This document shows, one piece after another, positions 18,294-26,621 of a DNA stretch of 64,000 nucleotides. Source of the stretch: Atopobiaceae bacterium (GTDB lineage Bacteria > Actinomycetota > Coriobacteriia > Coriobacteriales > Atopobiaceae); NCBI GenBank assembly GCA_022483015.1, contig JAKVOB010000001.1, positions 1,264,902-1,328,901 on the forward strand, given 5' to 3'. The notes under the pieces are model-generated. The model was given only the letters and a program-made list of their open reading frames with translations. It did not search any database and was not told the DNA's origin. The position numbers were made by a program, and so were the translations under genes. Numbering within the stretch: position 1 is the first letter of the stretch; every line of letters starts with the position of its first letter.

Positions 18294-19533
18294 CTAGTTC
18301 TTGTCGCCGTGGTCTGAAGGGCTCCCGTGGAGTCGCTCGTGCAGCTCCTCGCGATGCTCCTCCCTGCGCTCCTCGGCCGCGCGCTCCTCGGTCTTGAAGG
18401 CCGGGTCGGTGGGCGTCACCAGGACGTCGTCGCCGGTCTTCGGGGTCGTAGTGATGGCGCAGCACCGGCTCGAACAGGTGGAGCTTGAGGGCGAAGCAGG
18501 CCGACGCCGCCACGAGGAAGCCGAAGATGGCGATGCGTGGCCAGACCTCGACCTGCGTCATCACCACGGCACCGCCGCAGAGCATGGCCGTCCAGAGGTA
18601 CATCAGGATGACGGCCTGGCGCTGGTCGAACCCCTCATGGATGAGCCGATGGTGGATGTGGCCCTTGTCGGCCTGGCTCACCGCGATGCCGGCCCGTCGG
18701 CGCCTGATGATGGCCGAGAAGGTGTCGATGATGGGGATGCCTGCGATGAGCAGCGGCAATATTATGGTGGTGAGACCGGCCACGCGCGTCACGTTGAGCA
18801 GCGAGATGGTGCCGAGCGAGAAGCCCAGCAGGAGCGACCCGGAGTCTCCCAGGAATATCGATGCCGGATGGAAGTTGTAGGGGAGGAACCCGAGCGCGGC
18901 CCCGGCCAGGGCGACGGAGAGCGCGGCCGCGTCGAGGCGGCCGGCCATGATGGCGAGCGCGAACATCGTGACGCTCGAGATGGCGGTGATGCCGGTGGCC
19001 AGCCCGTCGAGGCCGTCGATGAGGTTGATGATGTTCACGTAGGCCACGAGGTAGACGATCGTGATGGGGTAGGCGAGCCAGCCCAGCACGACCTCGCCCG
19101 GGCCGAAGGGGTTCACGATGTTGCCGATGACGAGGCCACCCGAGGTGGCGATGGCGGCGGCCGCGACCTGCCCCAGGAGCTTGGGCAGGGGCTTGAGCTG
19201 GATGACGTCATCGATGGCGCCGGTCATGAAGATGACGGCGAACGCCAGGGCGAGCCGATAGTAGTCGATGGTCATGCGCGGCGAGGGCACGAGCACGACC
19301 GGCCACCTGAGCTGGGTCGTCCCGTAGTATTGGACGGCGACGGCGGCGATGAGCCCCAGGAAGACGGCGATGCCGCCCATACGGGGGACCGGGTCCTTGT
19401 TGATGCGTCGCTTGCTGGGATAGTCGACGGCGTCGAGCCGGATGGCGATGCGCCTGGCGAGGGGGGTGCATGCGCACGACACGGCGAGGGCCGTGCCGAA
19501 CAGGCATACGTAGGGCACCCACCAGTCCACCAA
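18294..19533 (-). CDS. tagO: Undecaprenyl-phosphate sugar-1-phosphate transferase (TagO/WecA/MraY-like), frameshifted near its 3' end
   Basis: This integral membrane enzyme would transfer a sugar-1-phosphate, usually GlcNAc, to undecaprenyl phosphate to start a wall glycan. About ten hydrophobic segments are visible. Motifs include the DD pair in GAIDDVIQLKP, NIINLIDGLDGLATG, FLGDSGSLLLGF and the histidine motif KGHIHHRL. The strict reading frame runs on to 17986, through repeat cluster A and into rplT, giving an odd 515-residue protein. One base fewer in the GGGG run at 18442-18445 would instead give a charged coiled tail ending ...HGSPSDHGDKN with TAG at 18294, about 412 residues. I take the latter as the real gene end and the extra base as a frameshift or sequencing error. 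The core is intact, so activity may survive. Confidence 0.85.
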
Positions 19534-19710
19534 GGCCTTATCCCTCCAGGAGTCGGATCGGGCACGGGGTGCGACTGCACCGGGGCTGCGACCTCCCTAT
19601 GATACCCGAAGCTCGGGCTGCGTCGGGGCCGGTCGCACATCGGCCACAAGGATGTGGGTCCTTCTCGTCTGGCGGGTTGACGATGGCCACCGTGCCCTCG
19701 GAGGGTAAGC

Positions 19711-19732
19711 TAGTCCTTAGTGCTTAGTCCTT
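19711..19732 (+). repeat. Short direct repeat in the promoter region of the flavoprotein operon
   Basis: TAGTCCTT occurs at 19711-19718 and again at 19725-19732, 14 bp apart, about 60-75 bp before the start at 19789. It may be an operator. The rest of 19534-19788 holds no gene that I can see, although an ATGATA (reverse TATCAT) at 19599-19604 could be a -10 box for the minus-strand TagO-type gene. Confidence 0.25.
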
Positions 19733-19788
19733 GCATGCCATGGGCGGCTGGCCCAGCGGGTCAGGCTGCCATGTGAGAGGGAGGAACC

Positions 19789-21246
19789 ATGCTTGATGTC
19801 GTGGTGGTGGGCGCTGGCATCTCCGGATGCGCGGTCGCTCGTGAGCTTGCGCGCTCGCAGCTCTCGGTCGAGGTCCTCGAGGCCGGTAACGACGTGGCCT
19901 TCGGGGCCTCGCGTACCAACAGCGGCATCGTCCACGGTGGGTTCGACCCCGAGCCTGGGACGGCCAAGGCGGCCTATAACGTGCGCGGCATGCGTCTCAT
20001 CCCGCATCTCGCCACGGAGCTCGGCTTCAGATATCGCAACAACGGGTCGCTCGTCGTCGCCTTCGATGATGCAGGGCTTGCCACCGTGGACGACCTCGTG
20101 GCGCGCGGGCGTCGCAACGGCGTGTACGACGTCTCCGCCATCGGCGCTGCCGAGCTCCGCGAGCTCGAGCCTAACGTGAATCCCGCCGCGCGAGGTGCGC
20201 TCCTCTGCGGTTGCTCGGGCATCTGTGACCCCTTCGGGATGTGCGTCGCCTTTGCCGAGAATGCCGTCACCAACGGCGTGCGCTTCCGGTTCGACGCGCC
20301 CGTGGCAAGCGTCGCGCGTCGTGCGGGCACGAGCGCCACTGCCGGGTGGGACGTCACCCTCGAGGGGGGCGAGGTCATCTCGGCGCGTGCGGTCGTGAAC
20401 GCTGCGGGGGTCTTCGCCTGCGACCTCCATAACCAGGTCTCGGCGGACAAGCTCGAGAGCCGCCCGCGTGCGGGCGAATACGTGCTCCTCAGCCGCGACT
20501 CGGGGACGACCTTCTCGCACACGATGTTCAGGACGCCCGGGCCGGCCGGCAAGGGCGTGCTCGTGAGCCCTACGATCGAGGGCAACCTCATCGTCGGCCC
20601 CGACGCGGTCGACCGCACCGACCCCCGCGACACCTCGACCAACCCCGATGGGCTTGCCTGGGTCCGCGAGCAGGCGAGCGACCTCTGGCCTGGCTTCAAC
20701 GGCCGCGACGTCATCGTGAACTTCTGCGGTGTGCGTCCGAGCGGGGCCGACGGTGACTTCGTCATCGGCGAGCCGGCGGACGCGCCGGGGTTCTTCGACA
20801 TGGCCGCCATAGACTCGCCGGGGCTCACCTCGGCACCTGCCATCGCGCGCGAGGTCGCAAGTGCCGTGGCCGACCTGCTGCATGCGAAGCCCAATGCCTC
20901 CTTCGACGGCCATAGGGACCAGCCACTCCGCTTCATCGAGATGAGCGAGCAGGAGCGTGCTCGCGCCATCAAGGCCGACCCCCGCTTCGGCCACATCGTG
21001 TGCCGTTGCGAGCAGGTCAGCGAGGCCGAGGTCCTCGCGGCCATACATGCCCCTATCCCCGCGACCACGATCGTCGGCATAAAGCGCAGGTGCAGGGCTG
21101 GTACGGGCAAGTGCCAAGGCGGTTTCTGCGAGCCTCTCGTGGCCGAGCTCGTGAGCCGGGAGTGTGGCATTCCTCTAACTCAAGTTCAACTTGAGGGTGA
21201 GGGTTCGCAGATTGCACCATATGCGAGAGGGGAGGTGCGCCCATGA
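19789..21246 (+). CDS. FAD-dependent oxidoreductase, GlpA-like with C-terminal [2Fe-2S] BFD domain
   Basis: This 485-residue flavoprotein opens with the dinucleotide-binding motif VVGAGISGCAVA. Its DAO fold resembles glycerol-3-phosphate dehydrogenase or L-2-hydroxyglutarate oxidase, with TNSGIVHGGFDPEPG and a C-terminal FCGVRPSGADGDFVIG. Residues ~400-455 form a BFD-like iron-sulphur domain, with CRC near 402 and RCRAGTGKCQGGFC near 435-450. It would oxidise a hydroxy- or phospho-polyol anaerobically and pass electrons to its partners. A GGGAGG site precedes the ATG. Its stop overlaps the next gene's start (ATGA). GlpA-like is the family call; the substrate is not proven. Confidence 0.8.
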   Translation: MLDVVVVGAGISGCAVARELARSQLSVEVLEAGNDVAFGASRTNSGIVHGGFDPEPGTAKAAYNVRGMRLIPHLATELGFRYRNNGSLVVAFDDAGLATVDDLVARGRRNGVYDVSAIGAAELRELEPNVNPAARGALLCGCSGICDPFGMCVAFAENAVTNGVRFRFDAPVASVARRAGTSATAGWDVTLEGGEVISARAVVNAAGVFACDLHNQVSADKLESRPRAGEYVLLSRDSGTTFSHTMFRTPGPAGKGVLVSPTIEGNLIVGPDAVDRTDPRDTSTNPDGLAWVREQASDLWPGFNGRDVIVNFCGVRPSGADGDFVIGEPADAPGFFDMAAIDSPGLTSAPAIAREVASAVADLLHAKPNASFDGHRDQPLRFIEMSEQERARAIKADPRFGHIVCRCEQVSEAEVLAAIHAPIPATTIVGIKRRCRAGTGKCQGGFCEPLVAELVSRECGIPLTQVQLEGEGSQIAPYARGEVRP

Positions 21247-22742
21247 GCGCCACACAGGGAGCGAGCGCATCCGCACAGGTACGAGATCGCAAGGCGTCCG
21301 AGGTGGACGTGCTCGTGATAGGTGGAGGGGCCGCCGGCACCGCGGCCGCGGCCGCTGCTGCGGCAGCGGGGTCCGACGTCCTTCTCGTCGAACGCGAGGG
21401 TCACCTCGGCGGCATCCTCGAACAGTGCATCCACAACGGCTTCGGGCTCCATCGCTTCGGAGAGGAGCTCACCGGGCCCGAGTACGCCGCCCGTGACGTC
21501 GACAGGGTCATGGCGTCCGAGCGCGTGCAGGTCCTTCTCGACACGTCCGTGCTCGCGGTGACGCCGCAGAGGCGGCTGGGCGTGCGGCTCTGCGACGTCA
21601 CGCTGGTAGGTCCTGACATCGGGCAGGTGCACGTGCGGGCCCGCTCGGTGGTCTTCGCGTGCGGTTGTCGCGAGCGCTCTCGTGGGGCCATCAACATCGC
21701 CGGCACCAGGCCTGCGGGCGTCTTCACGGCAGGTGCGGCCCAGCGGCTCAGCAACTGCGACGGGGTGCTCGTGGGCAAGCGCGTGGTCATCCTCGGGTCG
21801 GGCGACATCGGCCTCATCATGGCGCGCCGCATGACCTGGTCGGGCGCCAAGGTCCTCATGGTGTGCGAGCTTGCGGCCGAGCCGGGGGGCCTGAGGCGCA
21901 ACATCGCCCAGTGCCTGGATGACTATGACATCCCGCTGCACCTCTCCACCACGGTGACGCGTGTCTTCGGTCACGACCGGCTCAGTGCCGTCGAGCTCGC
22001 TGACGTCGACCCGACGACGATGCAGCTCGTGCCGGGCACCAGGCGCCGTGTCGAGTGCGACTGCCTGCTGCTCTCGGTGGGGCTCATCCCCGAGAATGCC
22101 ATCGCCGACGCCGCCGGCTGCCAGATCGACCGTGCCACGAGCGGTCCGTGCGTGGACGAGCATCTCGAGACGACCTGCCCGGGCGTCTTCGTGTGTGGCA
22201 ACGAGCTTCACGTCCATGACCTCGTGGACTTCGTCTCGGAGGAGGGCGAGGCCGCGGGCAATGCGGCCGCGGCCTATGCCGCCCGCATCCGAGACGAGCA
22301 GGCCGTGGCTGCTGCCACACCGGCCTCGGGTACGCGTGACCTCGAGGCTGCAGCGGAGGTCGAGCCTTCCGGTATCTCCGTACTGCGTGACGAGAACGTT
22401 GGCTCGATAACCCCGCAGCGTATCGTCTCGACGGATGATGCCGTGACGCTGAGGCTCAGGGTGAGGAGTAGGGTCAGGGGGGCCGCCATCGAGGTCCGTA
22501 GCGGCGGGCATCTCGTGAAGCGGGTCCCGAGGCGGGTGGTCGTGCCGTCCGAGATGCAGACGGTGCGCCTCTCTGCCAAGGACCTCGCGGGCGTGTCCGG
22601 CTCGCTCGAGGTGAGCTGCATCTCGGTGCCGGGTGCCGATCGTGCGCCCGCTGCTGGTGCGACTGCACGACCGCCTGTGAAGAAGGCGGCGCCCGCACAT
22701 GAGGACGGCCTCGACGAGAAGGAGGGTGGCACCCTTGACTGA
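21243..22742 (+). CDS. NAD(P)/FAD-dependent oxidoreductase (pyridine nucleotide-disulphide oxidoreductase fold)
   Basis: This 499-residue protein has the first Rossmann motif VIGGGAAGTAAAAAA near residue 22-36. The GGILEQCIHNGFGLHRF signature typical of this subfamily follows, then a second dinucleotide motif VVILGSGDIGLIMARRM near residue 180. CGCRER and CGNELHVHDLVDFVSEEG complete the FAD fold. It is the usual middle partner of the GlpA-like plus DUF1667 trio and probably moves electrons between the dehydrogenase and NAD(P). Translation is coupled to the upstream gene by a 4-bp overlap. The C-terminal ~120 residues are a less conserved extension. Confidence 0.8.
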   Translation: MSATQGASASAQVRDRKASEVDVLVIGGGAAGTAAAAAAAAAGSDVLLVEREGHLGGILEQCIHNGFGLHRFGEELTGPEYAARDVDRVMASERVQVLLDTSVLAVTPQRRLGVRLCDVTLVGPDIGQVHVRARSVVFACGCRERSRGAINIAGTRPAGVFTAGAAQRLSNCDGVLVGKRVVILGSGDIGLIMARRMTWSGAKVLMVCELAAEPGGLRRNIAQCLDDYDIPLHLSTTVTRVFGHDRLSAVELADVDPTTMQLVPGTRRRVECDCLLLSVGLIPENAIADAAGCQIDRATSGPCVDEHLETTCPGVFVCGNELHVHDLVDFVSEEGEAAGNAAAAYAARIRDEQAVAAATPASGTRDLEAAAEVEPSGISVLRDENVGSITPQRIVSTDDAVTLRLRVRSRVRGAAIEVRSGGHLVKRVPRRVVVPSEMQTVRLSAKDLAGVSGSLEVSCISVPGADRAPAAGATARPPVKKAAPAHEDGLDEKEGGTLD

Positions 22743-23181
22743 CGAGAAGAACACCACCGCAGAGGCCGATGTGGCCGATGCTATCCCAGATGTCGCAGAT
22801 GGCCAGGCCGAGACCAGGGAGTTCACCTGCGTGCAGTGCCCCATGGGTTGCCCGCTCACGGTGACGCTCGTCGATGGCAAGGTCACGGGCGTGACGGGCA
22901 ACACGTGCCCTCGCGGCAAGGCCTATGGCGAGCATGAGGCCGTGGCACCCGAGCGTACGGTGACGTCGCTGGTGGGTGCCGAGGGCAGCACGAGGCCGGT
23001 GAGCGTGAAGACGTCGGCACCCGTGCCCAAGGGCCGCATCGGTGACGTCCTCACGGCCATCGAGCACACGGTGGCGCCTGCCAAGGTGGCCATCGGTGAC
23101 GTGGTGATTACCGACGTCGCCGGTACGGGCGTCGACGTGGTGGTCACGCGTGCGAGCGACTGGGCCGGCGGAGGCCTGTAG
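22735..23181 (+). CDS. DUF1667 family protein
   Basis: This ~148-residue protein carries the DUF1667 signature: FTCVQCPMGCPLTVTL with CxxCxxxC, then GNTCPRGKAYGEHE with a fourth cysteine. Together these could bind a metal or Fe-S cluster. The start is most likely TTG at 22735, which has GGAGGG nine bases upstream and overlaps the end of the previous gene by 8 bp. The in-frame ATG at 22699 has no ribosome site. DUF1667 genes commonly follow the GlpA-like and FAD/NAD oxidoreductase pair, which supports a third subunit or electron-carrier role. The biochemical function is unknown. Confidence 0.75.
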   Translation: MTDEKNTTAEADVADAIPDVADGQAETREFTCVQCPMGCPLTVTLVDGKVTGVTGNTCPRGKAYGEHEAVAPERTVTSLVGAEGSTRPVSVKTSAPVPKGRIGDVLTAIEHTVAPAKVAIGDVVITDVAGTGVDVVVTRASDWAGGGL

Positions 23182-23211
23182 ATCCGGGGCCTCGGCCCCG
23201 GCCCTGCTCAC

Positions 23212-23438
23212 GGGTCACTGTCGCCAGGCAACGTGCCCGCCCGCCTGCGTTGCCTGCCCCGGGTGACCCTGGCACCGGCCTCGGCCCCGCTCGCGGGTCA
23301 CTGTCGCCAGGCAACGTGCCCGCCCGCCTGCGTTGCCTGCCCCGGGTGACCCTGGCCCCGGCCTCGGTCCCGCTCGCGGGTCACTGTCGCCAGGCAACGT
23401 GTCCGCCCGCCTGCGTTGCCTGCCCCGGGTGACCCTGG
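23212..23438 (+). repeat. Repeat cluster B: three 61-bp palindromic units, 83-bp period
   Basis: Units lie at 23212-23272, 23295-23355 and 23378-23438, nearly identical to each other. Each has outer arms GGGTCAC and GTGACCC and inner arms CAGGCAACG and CGTTGCCTG around a 14-nt loop. The 22-bp linkers are also similar. No gene is visible from 23182 to 23530. Confidence 0.95.
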
Positions 23439-23530
23439 CTACAGGGCGTGAGGTTCTGATGTTCTTCTCGTCGCGCACTTTAGGGTGCTGCTCCCGTTCT
23501 TGAGGCTTCCACCAGGCCTCCTGACACACC

Positions 23531-23559
23531 TTGTCATCTTTTTGACAGTCCGGTATGAC
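23531..23559 (+). promoter_or_regulatory. Putative promoter with overlapping TGTCA/TGACA inverted repeat
   Basis: TTGTCA (23531-23536) and TATGAC (23554-23559) are 17 bp apart, a good sigma-A spacing. TGTCA (23532-23536) and TGACA (23543-23547) form an inverted repeat with a 6-bp centre across the -35 and spacer, and another TGACA stands at 23522-23526. This local AT-rich patch differs from its surroundings and would suit autorepression of the downstream AbiEi-like gene. Confidence 0.5.
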
Positions 23560-23619
23560 TCCCTGTTGGTTTTCGCTGTCACACTCTGCCTTCATCAACC
23601 ACCGGGGAGGCGGACGAAG

Positions 23620-24582
23620 ATGAACGCAGACAAGGAGCTCGCACGGCTGTTGCACGAGGCGTGGGGAGAAGAGCGCCTCGCCGTGGCCATGGACAGACGT
23701 CTCGGTCGTGCGGTCAGACGACGCGTCTCGCAAGGTCGCCTCGTGATGCCGCTCAGGGGCCTGTTCTATGCGCGCGCGGATTGGGAGCGACTCGGAAGCG
23801 TCGAGCGTACGCTGTTCCTTGCTCGCGCGTTCCACGTGGCCTACGGCCCTTCGATGTTCTGCGATGTCACCGCTGCGACTGCGTATGGCATCGAAGTCAC
23901 GTACAGGCTCCTGGGGGATCTCCATGTGTGCATGAGCAGGACGTCGACCAGGAGCAATCGATGCGGTGTCAGGTTCCATTGCGTGGATGGTGACGACCCA
24001 TGCGACGTCGACAAGGGCCTTCGCGTGACCTCGCCCGCGCGCACCGTCGTGGACTGCGCGCGCCGCTTGGGGATCCCAGAAGGCGTGGTCATCGCGGACT
24101 CGGCCTTGCATAAGGGGATCGTGACACGCGATGAGCTCGACCTTCAGCTGATGAGGATGAGGCGATCCACGGGGATTGGGAATGCCCGCGAGGTCGTCCG
24201 ACTCTCGAATGGCCTCGCCGAGAGCGGGGGAGAGACGCTCGCCCGGCTTCTCTTCGAGCGGCTTGGGTATGCAGCTCCTGAGCTTCAGGTCGTGGTGACC
24301 AGTCCCATGAACGGCGAGACCTATCGGGTGGACTTCTGCTGGACCCTGCCGGACGGCTCGCTGGTACTTGGCGAGCTCGACGGGCATGAGAAGCACGTCA
24401 ACCCCGACATGACCCATGGGGAGACGCCCGTCGAGGTACTTGAGCGGGAACGTCTGCGCGAGTCGTACCTTACGGCGACGGGTGCACGCGTCATGCGCTT
24501 CTCGTATGCGGACCTTCTCGATGAGCGGCATATGAGGACCCTGCTCGATGCGTTCGAGATACCGAGAAGAACGGATTCCTAG
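23620..24582 (+). CDS. AbiEi-antitoxin-like / DUF559-like protein
   Basis: This ~320-residue protein has the layout of actinobacterial 'type IV toxin-antitoxin AbiEi family' proteins. An N-terminal winged-helix-like region ends in GRLVMPLRGLFYAR, followed by a middle region with DVTAATAYGI and TSPARTVVDCARRLG. The C-terminal endonuclease-like fold has ETLARLLFERLGY, YRVDFCW and LVLGELDGHEKH. The D...ELDG pattern resembles DUF559/Vsr-like nucleases. I chose the ATG at 23620 with GGGGAGG upstream; an in-frame ATG at 23485 lies before the promoter. No AbiEii toxin is adjacent, so it is orphan. Codon use is less GC-biased than in neighbours, and the gene sits between repeat clusters B and C, both suggesting acquisition. 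Confidence 0.6.
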   Translation: MNADKELARLLHEAWGEERLAVAMDRRLGRAVRRRVSQGRLVMPLRGLFYARADWERLGSVERTLFLARAFHVAYGPSMFCDVTAATAYGIEVTYRLLGDLHVCMSRTSTRSNRCGVRFHCVDGDDPCDVDKGLRVTSPARTVVDCARRLGIPEGVVIADSALHKGIVTRDELDLQLMRMRRSTGIGNAREVVRLSNGLAESGGETLARLLFERLGYAAPELQVVVTSPMNGETYRVDFCWTLPDGSLVLGELDGHEKHVNPDMTHGETPVEVLERERLRESYLTATGARVMRFSYADLLDERHMRTLLDAFEIPRRTDS

Positions 24583-24643
24583 CGTCTCGCACCGCAGGAT
24601 GGGATGGCTTGCATGGCCGTCCGGTGGTCCCGGCCCCACTCGC

Positions 24644-24787
24644 GGGTCGCTGTCGCCAGGCAACGTGTCTGCCAGCCTGCGTTGCCTGCCCCGGGTGACC
24701 CTGGTACCGACCTCGGCCTCGCTCGCGGGTCACTGTCGCCAGGCAACGTGCCTGCCCGCCTGCGTTGCCTGCCCCGGGTGACCCTGG
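24644..24787 (+). repeat. Repeat cluster C: two 61-bp palindromic units, 83-bp period
   Basis: Units at 24644-24704 and 24727-24787 match cluster B closely and share its orientation. Changes such as GGGTCGC in the first outer arm and GTGTCTGCCAG in the loop are mostly outside the inner stem. Together with cluster B they bracket the gene at 23620-24582. Confidence 0.95.
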
Positions 24788-24968
24788 TACCGGCCCCAGC
24801 CTGCCGGGCTATCCCCTCTGCCAGCAGGTCCATCCCTTCCATGTTCCCGCTTGGGAGAGGCAAGTCAAGACTGGTTTTGCCAAACGGCGTACGTATAGTT
24901 GAGGTGCGGCCCTCGTGGTACAAACTGGGTGAACCGACAAGTATTACTAGGGAGTCCAGATCTCGCAC
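24788..24968 (-). other. Possible gene remnant of lower GC, truncated by repeat cluster C
   Basis: On the minus strand a frame opens at GTG 24968 and reads VRDLDSLVILVGSPSLYHEG and onward, with unusually AT-rich codons (CTA GTA ATA CTT), for about 60 residues. It then runs into repeat cluster C. It may be the 5' remnant of a gene interrupted by the repeats, or chance. On either strand AGGTGCG (24902-24908) and CGCACCT (24964-24970) could pair, so a structured RNA is an alternative. Nothing else is visible between 24788 and 25019. Confidence 0.2.
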
Positions 24969-25019
24969 CTAGTACAGGTATCCTCCGTTGCTGAGGAAGC
25001 TGGAACGGCCGAGGAGGAC

Positions 25020-25040
25020 ACCCACCTTATGAAGGTGGGT
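25020..25040. terminator. 9-bp perfect hairpin upstream of tRNA-Ala
   Basis: ACCCACCTT (25020-25028) pairs with AAGGTGGGT (25032-25040) around an ATG triloop. There is no U-tract beyond TTC, so it may be a weak terminator or a processing/regulatory hairpin rather than an efficient terminator. Confidence 0.35.
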
Positions 25041-25076
25041 TCATTATCGTCTCCACGGGGGCCGCACCGTTCATCG

Positions 25077-25105
25077 TTGACTTTTTGCGGCCGTCCTGTA
25101 AGAAT
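25077..25105 (+). promoter_or_regulatory. Putative tRNA-Ala promoter
   Basis: TTGACT (25077-25082) and AAGAAT (25100-25105) are separated by 17 bp, which would start transcription about 15 nt before the mature tRNA. Confidence 0.5.
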
Positions 25106-25126
25106 AGCGGCTGCACTAACGCACCT

Positions 25127-25202
25127 GGGGATGTAGCTCAGCTGGGAGAGCGCGGCGTTCGCAACGCCGAGGCCGAGGGTTCGAACCCCTTCATCTCCAC
25201 CA
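25127..25202 (+). tRNA. tRNA-Ala (anticodon CGC)
   Basis: The 76-nt cloverleaf is complete. The acceptor stem GGGGATG pairs with CATCTCC and includes the G3-U70 pair that marks alanine tRNAs. The D stem is GCTC/GAGC and the anticodon stem is CGGCG/CGCCG, with loop TTCGCAA giving anticodon CGC. The T-arm is GAGGG-TTCGAAC-CCCTT, and the CCA end is encoded. A 5-nt variable loop lies between. It reads GCG codons, frequent in this GC-rich genome. Confidence 0.97.
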
Positions 25203-25212
25203 GGGAACCTAT

Positions 25213-25244
25213 AGGTCCGGATGCCTCGGCGTCCGGACCTTTTT
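25213..25244 (+). terminator. Intrinsic terminator of tRNA-Ala
   Basis: AGGTCCGGA (25213-25221) pairs with TCCGGACCT (25232-25240) in a 9-bp stem with a 10-nt loop, followed by five T. Confidence 0.9.
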
Positions 25245-25382
25245 CTGTGGCCGACGTCGGGCGTCCATCGGACGTCTGCAAGACGGGATCCGGGCGTCCA
25301 CCATGTAGCCTTCAGGTGGTCGCCAGGAGGGGCCGCACGGGGCGATTTCTTGTATATGCATCGCATCAAAGGAGCCATCACC

Positions 25383-26441
25383 ATGGTTGAACAGAAATGC
25401 AACAACCATCATGACAATATATCCCCAGATCCGCTCGCTCCCGGGATCGTCCCGGCGGTCCCTCGTGGCCCGCGCCCCGACGCGTCCTCGCCTGCCTCCG
25501 TCGTGGCCCCGTCCGCACTCGATGCCTGCCGGTTGTGCCCCCGTCGCTGCGGTGCGGCCCGCACCTCGGGCGCGCGGGGGGTCTGCGGCGCGACCTCGAC
25601 CCTGCGTGTGGCCCGTGCCGCCCTGCACTTCTGGGAGGAGCCTCCCATCTCGGGCGATGCTGGATCGGGCGCCGTGTTCTTCTCGGGCTGCCCCTTGCGT
25701 TGCGTCTTCTGCCAGAACCATGACATCTCGTCGGGCGGGTTCGGCCTCGACGTGAGCGTCTCGCGCCTCGCGGCCATCATGCTCGAGCTCGAGGACCAGG
25801 GCGCGCTCAACATCAACCTCGTCACACCGCTGCACTATGCGCCGCAGGTCCGCAAGGCCGTGCTCGCCGCGCGCGACGCGGGCCTCGACCTGCCCATAGT
25901 CTGCAACACCTCGGGCTATGAGTTGCCCGAGGTCATCCATGCCATGGCCGACGTCGTCGACGTCTGGCTCACCGACTTCAAGTATGCCGACGCGGCCCTC
26001 GCCGCACGCCTCTCGGCGGCGCCCGACTATCTGGGCGTGGCGTCCGCGGCCCTCGCGGCCATGTGCTCCTGCGTGGACGAGGCCGGTGGCCGTGCGCTCG
26101 ACGAGGACGGCCGCATGCTCCGTGGCGTCATCGTGCGTCACCTCGTGCTCCCGGGTCAGGCCGACGACTCGTGCGCCGTGCTCGACCGGGTCTGGGAACT
26201 CACGGACGGCGCTGTCGACCTGTCCGTGATGAACCAGTACACCCCCAACGACGACTGTCGTGCGGCGCATGGAGACCTTGCGCGCGCCGTGACGGACGCC
26301 GAGTACGAGCGCGTGCTCACCTATGCCGACGACCTGGGGTTCGAGCACGTCTGGTGGCAGCAGGGCGGCACCGTGTCAGAGAGCTTCGTGCCCGAGTTCG
26401 ACGCGACGGGCGTGGCCGGCCCTGACCTGGGCACCCGCTAG
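25383..26441 (+). CDS. Radical SAM protein, PflX family (pyruvate formate-lyase activating enzyme-like)
   Basis: This 352-residue protein belongs to the COG1313-like PflX group. An N-terminal cysteine region (CRLCPRRCGAAR..GARGVCGA) precedes the radical SAM cluster motif CPLRCVFCQN (CxxxCxxC) near residue 105. Family motifs ALNINLVTPLHYAPQV, VWLTDFKY and GVIVRHLVLPGQ follow, with MNQYTP near the end. It would use S-adenosylmethionine and a [4Fe-4S] cluster to make a glycyl or substrate radical; the target protein is unknown. I chose the ATG at 25383 because AAAGGAG lies 7 nt upstream. It stands alone after the tRNA terminator. Confidence 0.88.
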   Translation: MVEQKCNNHHDNISPDPLAPGIVPAVPRGPRPDASSPASVVAPSALDACRLCPRRCGAARTSGARGVCGATSTLRVARAALHFWEEPPISGDAGSGAVFFSGCPLRCVFCQNHDISSGGFGLDVSVSRLAAIMLELEDQGALNINLVTPLHYAPQVRKAVLAARDAGLDLPIVCNTSGYELPEVIHAMADVVDVWLTDFKYADAALAARLSAAPDYLGVASAALAAMCSCVDEAGGRALDEDGRMLRGVIVRHLVLPGQADDSCAVLDRVWELTDGAVDLSVMNQYTPNDDCRAAHGDLARAVTDAEYERVLTYADDLGFEHVWWQQGGTVSESFVPEFDATGVAGPDLGTR

Positions 26442-26537
26442 GCAGGTCCCATGCGCCATGGCGTCGGGGCCGTGCCTCCCCGGCCCGTCGAGAAGGCACG
26501 ACCTGGGCTGGGGGAGGGATGTGCTTCTCGCCTGGTA

Positions 26538-26566
26538 TGGCTTGCGTGGGGCAGGCTGGGTATCAT
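26538..26566 (+). promoter_or_regulatory. Putative promoter of the small tail-anchored protein gene
   Basis: A consensus-like TATCAT at 26561-26566 has a weak TGGCTT 17 bp upstream (26538-26543). The start codon follows 55 bp later. The interval 26442-26537 shows no gene. Confidence 0.4.
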
Positions 26567-26621
26567 CAATGGCGACATCGACTGATGGGCGGCGCCGCGC
26601 CGCCCCGCGAGGAGACGAGAC

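Noticed and set aside
23215-24663. A 482-codon minus-strand frame covering the AbiEi-like gene
   Set aside because: It passes through repeat units at both ends, has no ribosome site and lacks recognisable motifs, while the plus-strand frame has a promoter and a family pattern.
25127-25202. Integration site of a prophage or island at tRNA-Ala
   Set aside because: No second copy of the tRNA 3' end and no integrase gene occur in the window.
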